From JAGQTE01 sp964648005 (GTDB taxonomy: Bacteria; Actinomycetota; Acidimicrobiia; Acidimicrobiales; Acidimicrobilacustridaceae), in contig CAZYKR010000148.1 of NCBI GenBank assembly GCA_964648005.1, positions 1-11,054 of the forward strand: 11,054 nt of DNA, in the 5' to 3' direction. This document shows, piece by piece, positions 5,072 through 11,054 of this stretch (its first letter is position 1; every line of letters begins with the position of its first letter). A program made the translations under genes and the position numbers. The notes beneath the pieces are model-generated. The model searched no databases. It was not told where the DNA came from and was given only the letters and a program-made list of their open reading frames with translations.

Positions 5072-6373
5072 CTACGCCGGCTCGCGCGCGATCGGGATCA
5101 GCAATGCCGTGAGGGCGTCGGTGCCGATCGAGGCCGACTGGTCGATGCCGAAGGCCACCTCGTACAGCGCCGTGGCGTAGAGCAGCGCGAACAGCAGCTG
5201 CACCTGGGTCTTCGGCAGCACGAAGCACGCCTGATACCACTCGGTGAGCTGCGCGACCGACCATGCCGCCTGCCCGGCGAGCTCGATCGCCAACTCCGGA
5301 TAGACCATCGCCAGCTGGACGAGGCGGCGTCCCAACGTCCCGTGCTGGCGGGCCCATGCGCGCAGTCGGGCCAGGACGAACGCCGCCACCTGGACGTCTG
5401 ACACCGTCGGGCGGGGCCGGAAGACCACCCACGGGATGCGACAGACCTCTTCGGTGCGCGCCACCTCGGCGAGCAGGGCGCCGACGGTGCCGAAGGTGTC
5501 GTGCACCGCCGAGGCCGATCGGTGCACCGCCTCGCCGAGGTCGGCGGCCGTCAAGTCGCGCCCATGGTCCACCACGGCGACTCGCGCCGCGGCCAACAGA
5601 TCGGAGACGGTCTGCTCGCCACGATCGGATCGCCACACCTGTGGCCGGTCGACGCCCACGTCGAACGGGCCGGCGAGGGCGCCCACCTGTGCTGGCTCGC
5701 TCGTCGAGCGGAACAGCACCGCGTTGCCGAGGTCTCGAAGGTCGTGCAGGAGCGGCCCCAGCCCGTCGGGACCGGCCAAGAGGCCGCCGACGGTCCACGC
5801 CAACTCGGCGCACGACGACACCAGGTGCAGCCACACGACGACGTCCGTGCTCTCGAGCGGCACGGCACCGTCGCCCATCGGGACTGCGAGGCCCGCGGCC
5901 AGATCGCGCAGGCGCGACCGGCGGCAGCGGGCGAAGTCGGCCGACAGGACGTCGTTCCAGGTGGTGGCGGCCAGCACCTCACGCGGCAGCCAACCGGGCC
6001 GCTCGATCGGGGCGAAGACCTCTGCCATCGCCGTGCGCAGGTCCCCGGCGCGCGCCACGGCACCTCGGTCGGACTCCCGTTCGAGCGTCACGCGCACGGC
6101 ACCGCAGAACTCGACCAGCGGCCGCAGGCCGTCGAAGCGTGCGTAGAACGAGGAGGTCGACGCGCCGGCACCATCGAGCACCCGCTCGAGCCGCAAGGGG
6201 TGGGTCGGCGCCTCGGCCATCTCGGTCCAGGCCGCGGCGGCCAGCGCTCGCGTCCGCTCGACGCTGCGGTGTTGCTGGGCGGCGTGATAGCCGGGCACGC
6301 GCAGCGACCGCAGCACGCGCTCGGGCGCGTCCACCACCGGATTCCGCACCCCGCTCACGGACGCCATCGGCAC
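5072..6373 (-). CDS. Tandem TetR-like transcriptional regulator (two TetR halves in one chain)
   Basis: This encodes 433 residues, about twice a usual TetR protein. The first half has a clear TetR helix-turn-helix: a helix ending AAAAWTEMAE (45-54), RLERVLDGAGASTSSFYARF (61-80) and the following LRPLVEFCG helix. Its ligand-domain-like region continues to about 230. A second, weaker TetR-like N-terminal domain follows at about 254-310 (TVSDLLAAARVAVVDHG, LTAADLGEAV, SASAVHDTF, ALLAEVARTEEV), with a helical C-terminal region. The second HTH deviates more and may be degenerate. An in-frame TAG at 6380-6382 limits the start to GTG 6373 or ATG 6367; an AGGG lies about four bases before the GTG and about ten before the ATG, so either is possible. 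It ends 2 bp from the stop of the convergent membrane-protein gene. It may control that operon, the transport operon or itself; the sequence does not decide. Confidence 0.85.
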   Translation of the reverse strand: MPMASVSGVRNPVVDAPERVLRSLRVPGYHAAQQHRSVERTRALAAAAWTEMAEAPTHPLRLERVLDGAGASTSSFYARFDGLRPLVEFCGAVRVTLERESDRGAVARAGDLRTAMAEVFAPIERPGWLPREVLAATTWNDVLSADFARCRRSRLRDLAAGLAVPMGDGAVPLESTDVVVWLHLVSSCAELAWTVGGLLAGPDGLGPLLHDLRDLGNAVLFRSTSEPAQVGALAGPFDVGVDRPQVWRSDRGEQTVSDLLAAARVAVVDHGRDLTAADLGEAVHRSASAVHDTFGTVGALLAEVARTEEVCRIPWVVFRPRPTVSDVQVAAFVLARLRAWARQHGTLGRRLVQLAMVYPELAIELAGQAAWSVAQLTEWYQACFVLPKTQVQLLFALLYATALYEVAFGIDQSASIGTDALTALLIPIAREPA

Positions 6374-6422
6374 CGAACCCTAGCCAACGGTCCTCGCCGC
6401 CGAGCCGTGCGATGCCGGCTGT

Positions 6423-6430
6423 TCACGTGA
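6423..6430. promoter_or_regulatory. Candidate operator: 8-bp palindrome upstream of the TetR-like gene
   Basis: TCACGTGA is a perfect palindrome 50 bp before the GTG of the tandem TetR-like gene, in the only non-coding stretch next to it. TetR proteins often bind palindromes near their own start, but this one is short and could be chance. Confidence 0.2.
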
Positions 6431-6468
6431 TCGTCATCGTTGGCCGGCGCAAGGCGTGTGCCGGCTCA

Positions 6469-6518
6469 CGATCTTGTGGTGCTGGACCGCGCCCGCCCGG
6501 GTCAGCACCACAAGATCG
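6469..6518 (-). terminator. Perfect 16-bp stem hairpin after the substrate-binding protein gene
   Basis: The arms at 6469-6484 (CGATCTTGTGGTGCTG) and 6503-6518 are exact reverse complements, with an 18-base GC-rich loop. The right edge lies 15 bases beyond the stop of the substrate-binding protein gene read on the minus strand, which is where a terminator or mRNA-protecting hairpin would be. There is no T run on either strand, so it is not a textbook intrinsic terminator. In high-GC actinomycetes, tailless hairpins are common at gene ends. It also separates the transport genes from the TetR-like gene on the same strand. Confidence 0.7.
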
Positions 6519-6533
6519 GTCCCCCTGTCGGTC

Positions 6534-8336
6534 TCAGAAGTCGCAGGCGGCGCCGCTCGGCGGGATGACGTCGGCCTGGTTGTACGGCACGGTCTTGTTC
6601 GGCGACGGGTACTGCGGCGGGGTGTCCTCGGCCGGGATCGGCGGAGCGCCGTCGGTGCCGTAGATCGTCACGGTGTTCGTCGGGTCGAACAGCGCCACGC
6701 CGCCGGTCGGCATCTCGCCCGGCATGTAGCGCTTGCCCATGTCGTAGTACCGCCACATGCCTGCGCCCTCGCAACCGGACTCGTCCTTGCCGACGGCCTC
6801 GGGGTCCCAGAACATCAGCGTGACGTCGTCGATCGCCAGGTAGTCGGGGCGGCTCTCGCCGGTGATCGGGCTGGTGAAGTAGCCCCGGTCGCCGAAGCTG
6901 ATGTGCGGCGAGGTCGGGCCGCCGCCGGCCGGCGGCAGACTGAACAGGGCGTCTCGGAAGCTCTCCGGCGTCAGGTTCGGCCCGGCGAGGTGTACGCCGA
7001 GGTAGATCTGCTGGATCGCCGGGTACATCAGCTGCACGAGCGTGGACGCCGCCGGGTCCTCGCCGAAGTACCAGTCGTGCAGCCGGTACGCCTCGCCGTC
7101 CTCACGCAGCGTCCGGGCCGGCAGCGACGACAGGCCAAAGGCGTGCTTCCACTGCTCGGGGTCGTAGCGACGACCGAACGTCGTCGAGTCGGTCAGCACG
7201 GTCCCGGTCACGACCCATTCGGGGAAGTAGTCCTGCGCCGTCGCGGCCTCGGTGAGGTAGATCGGCATGAGCGGGTCGCCGAGGAAGATGATCGTCGTGA
7301 CCCCCTCGGACTTCATCTTGGCGATGATGGTCTGCGCCCGCTCCGGGAACTTGGCGATGTCGAAGGTGTACGTCTCGGTCACCCGCGTCTCGTAGCCGCG
7401 CTTCTTGCCTTCGGCTGCGACCTCGGACTCGAGGTCCTTGTAGACGGGCACCTCCTGCTCGAAGTGCACGACGCCGAAGACGCGGTCCTTGTCCTTCACG
7501 TCGTCGCCGCCCCACTCGGCCTTGCGGTCGTTGAGGTCCTTGGTGACGAAGTCACCGAGGTTGATCAGGAACTGCTCGGGCGTGGCCTGGTAACCCCACA
7601 GGTACGGGGCGTTCTCCTGGAACGCCGAGTCGGGCGTGCCCTGACCGCAGCCGATGCACAGCACGCCCTTGGATGCCAGTGTCTCCTGGTACGAGGTGGC
7701 CAGCGCCGGGCCGCCCCACGAGGCGAAGGCGCCGATCTCGTCCGCCACCTTGATGGCGTCGGCGGTGGCCGCCGTCTCGTCGTTCATCTGGCCGGTCGCC
7801 TCGAACGGGATGATCTCGATCTTGCGTCCGTACGTCTCGTAGAAGTCGTCGAACATCATCTGCAGCGCGGCCCTGGTCTTGTCCTGGTTCTCGGGCGGGT
7901 CGAGCAGGCCCTGCAACAACGCGGAGAGGTCGCCGTTCTGCGATGCCCGGTACTCGACGATCTTGATCGTGTCGCTGCTGACACCCTGGTAGGTCTCTCC
8001 ACCGTTGTCGCCGCTGAAGGTCGGCACGCACGGCGGGGCGTAGATCGACGGGATCCTCACGTTGCCGGTCTCGGGGTCGCAGTTGTCGCCATAGGAGGCC
8101 AGGTCGGCGCCCGCCGCCTTGGCGTCGTTGTAGGTCATCGGGAGGTCGCTCGTCCCGGCGGGCGACGTGCCGCCGCTGGCCGTCTCGCTGCCGCCGTCGG
8201 ATGGCCGCAGCACGGTGAACGCGCCCACGAGCAGGACGACGGCGAGCACGCCGATCAGCGGTCCGTAGCGCTTGGCCGCGCTCGAGCGCGGCGGTCCGGC
8301 CATGCCTCCCGGCGGTTGCCACTGCGGTGCGGTCAT
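6534..8336 (-). CDS. LivJ-like (type 1) ABC transporter substrate-binding protein, membrane anchored
   Basis: This encodes 600 residues, longer than a usual LivJ (about 370-420). The N-terminus is a Pro-rich cytosolic tip, then one hydrophobic helix at about 24-43 after AKRYG, then a Gly/Ser/Thr linker. There is no lipobox Cys and no clear AxA cleavage site, so it probably stays anchored by that helix. The body has the type-1 periplasmic-binding pattern: TIKIVEYRAS (123-132), RAALQMMFDDFYETYGRKIEIIPFEATG (155-182), WGGPALATSYQETLASKGVLCIG (207-229), DRVFGVVHFEQEVPVYKDLESE and TTIIFLGDPLMPIYLTEAA. Six cysteines (86, 103, 227, 230, 522, 598) could form disulfides outside the cell. ATG 8336 has GGGGAG six bases upstream on its own strand. 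It follows the MFS-ATPase fusion gene by 124 bp and probably delivers substrate to that system. The substrate cannot be told; amino acids, amides or urea are all possible. Confidence 0.92.
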   Translation of the reverse strand: MTAPQWQPPGGMAGPPRSSAAKRYGPLIGVLAVVLLVGAFTVLRPSDGGSETASGGTSPAGTSDLPMTYNDAKAAGADLASYGDNCDPETGNVRIPSIYAPPCVPTFSGDNGGETYQGVSSDTIKIVEYRASQNGDLSALLQGLLDPPENQDKTRAALQMMFDDFYETYGRKIEIIPFEATGQMNDETAATADAIKVADEIGAFASWGGPALATSYQETLASKGVLCIGCGQGTPDSAFQENAPYLWGYQATPEQFLINLGDFVTKDLNDRKAEWGGDDVKDKDRVFGVVHFEQEVPVYKDLESEVAAEGKKRGYETRVTETYTFDIAKFPERAQTIIAKMKSEGVTTIIFLGDPLMPIYLTEAATAQDYFPEWVVTGTVLTDSTTFGRRYDPEQWKHAFGLSSLPARTLREDGEAYRLHDWYFGEDPAASTLVQLMYPAIQQIYLGVHLAGPNLTPESFRDALFSLPPAGGGPTSPHISFGDRGYFTSPITGESRPDYLAIDDVTLMFWDPEAVGKDESGCEGAGMWRYYDMGKRYMPGEMPTGGVALFDPTNTVTIYGTDGAPPIPAEDTPPQYPSPNKTVPYNQADVIPPSGAACDF

Positions 8337-8342
8337 CTGCTT

Positions 8343-8348
8343 CTCCCC
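8343..8348 (-). promoter_or_regulatory. Ribosome binding site of the substrate-binding protein gene
   Basis: Read on the minus strand this is GGGGAG, six bases before ATG 8336. It supports that start. Confidence 0.65.
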
Positions 8349-8353
8349 TTTGT

Positions 8354-8400
8354 CACCCGGGTGTCGCCACCCGGCTGTCCACCCGGGCCTGCGCCCGGTG
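8354..8400 (-). promoter_or_regulatory. Pair of stable hairpins in the leader of the substrate-binding protein gene
   Basis: On the minus strand two hairpins follow each other just before the ribosome site. The nearer one (8357-8374) has a perfect 7-bp stem, CCGGGTG with CACCCGG, closed by a GCGA (GNRA) tetraloop. The farther one (8380-8400) pairs CACCGGGC with GCCCGGGTG across a GCAG loop with one bulged base. The motif CACCCGG occurs three times on the plus strand (8354, 8368, 8380), and CACCCGGGTG at 8354-8363 is itself a palindrome, so the pairings can be exchanged. Such structures between transporter genes can stabilise the binding-protein mRNA or tune its expression. A DNA-binding role for the triple repeat is also possible. 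Confidence 0.5.
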
Positions 8401-8460
8401 ATGGGATCACGAACGGCCGAAACCGGAGCGAAAGCCCCGCAGCCGTGCGCGTCCCGCTGC

Positions 8461-11054
<2,594 letters not shown>

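Noticed and set aside
3710..5834. Two long minus-strand open frames (395 and 501 codons) across the membrane protein and the TetR-like gene
   Set aside because: They overlap better-supported genes on both strands and consist of low-complexity Arg/Gly/Ser/Ala sequence.
8354..8386. Three CACCCGG copies considered as iterons or a CRISPR-like repeat
   Set aside because: Units are only 7 bases at 12-14 base spacing and are better explained as hairpin arms in the leader.

Overview
The window is very GC-rich, densely coded bacterial DNA with GTG and ATG starts, short ATGA overlaps, Ser/Thr/Pro/Ala-rich linkers and several branched-chain-amino-acid (Liv) type transport genes. This points to a high-GC actinomycete. 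The MFS-Liv ATPase fusion and the style of the substrate-binding protein make me lean towards Acidimicrobiia, but that placement is inference.

Left half (1-5069, + strand): a tightly packed run of eight genes that looks like one signalling operon. In order: the C-terminal end of a protein closing in a winged-helix-like domain; a small MglA/COG2229-type Ras-like GTPase; a two-part protein (winged-helix-like, then roadblock-like); a classic 120-residue roadblock/LC7 protein; a free-standing Aer-type (flavin) PAS protein; a cytosolic PhnD-type ligand-binding protein with no signal peptide; a free-standing protoglobin (heme) protein; and a single-pass membrane protein with a Ser/Thr/Pro linker and a small outer domain. 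Most junctions overlap or nearly touch. The set resembles the conservons of actinobacteria (GTPase plus roadblock plus wHTH) but has no histidine kinase in view. Instead it carries three stand-alone sensor modules: redox/FAD, small ligand and heme/gas. This is the best candidate here for an undescribed system: a GTPase/roadblock switch fed by soluble redox, ligand and gas sensors.

Middle (5072-6373, - strand): a 433-residue regulator containing two TetR-like halves in one chain, ending only 2 bp from the operon's last stop codon and convergent with it. Upstream of it is a 160-bp gap with a perfect 16-bp hairpin that follows the next gene.

Right half (6534-11054, - strand): a transport operon read right to left. 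A large fusion gene, cut by the window edge, encodes an MFS-type membrane half followed in the same chain by a LivF-like ATPase and a LivG-like ATPase. After a 124-bp leader containing stable hairpins comes a 600-residue type-1 (LivJ-like) substrate-binding protein anchored by an N-terminal membrane helix. No LivH/LivM permease is in view, so the MFS part may supply the membrane domain or permeases may lie beyond the window.
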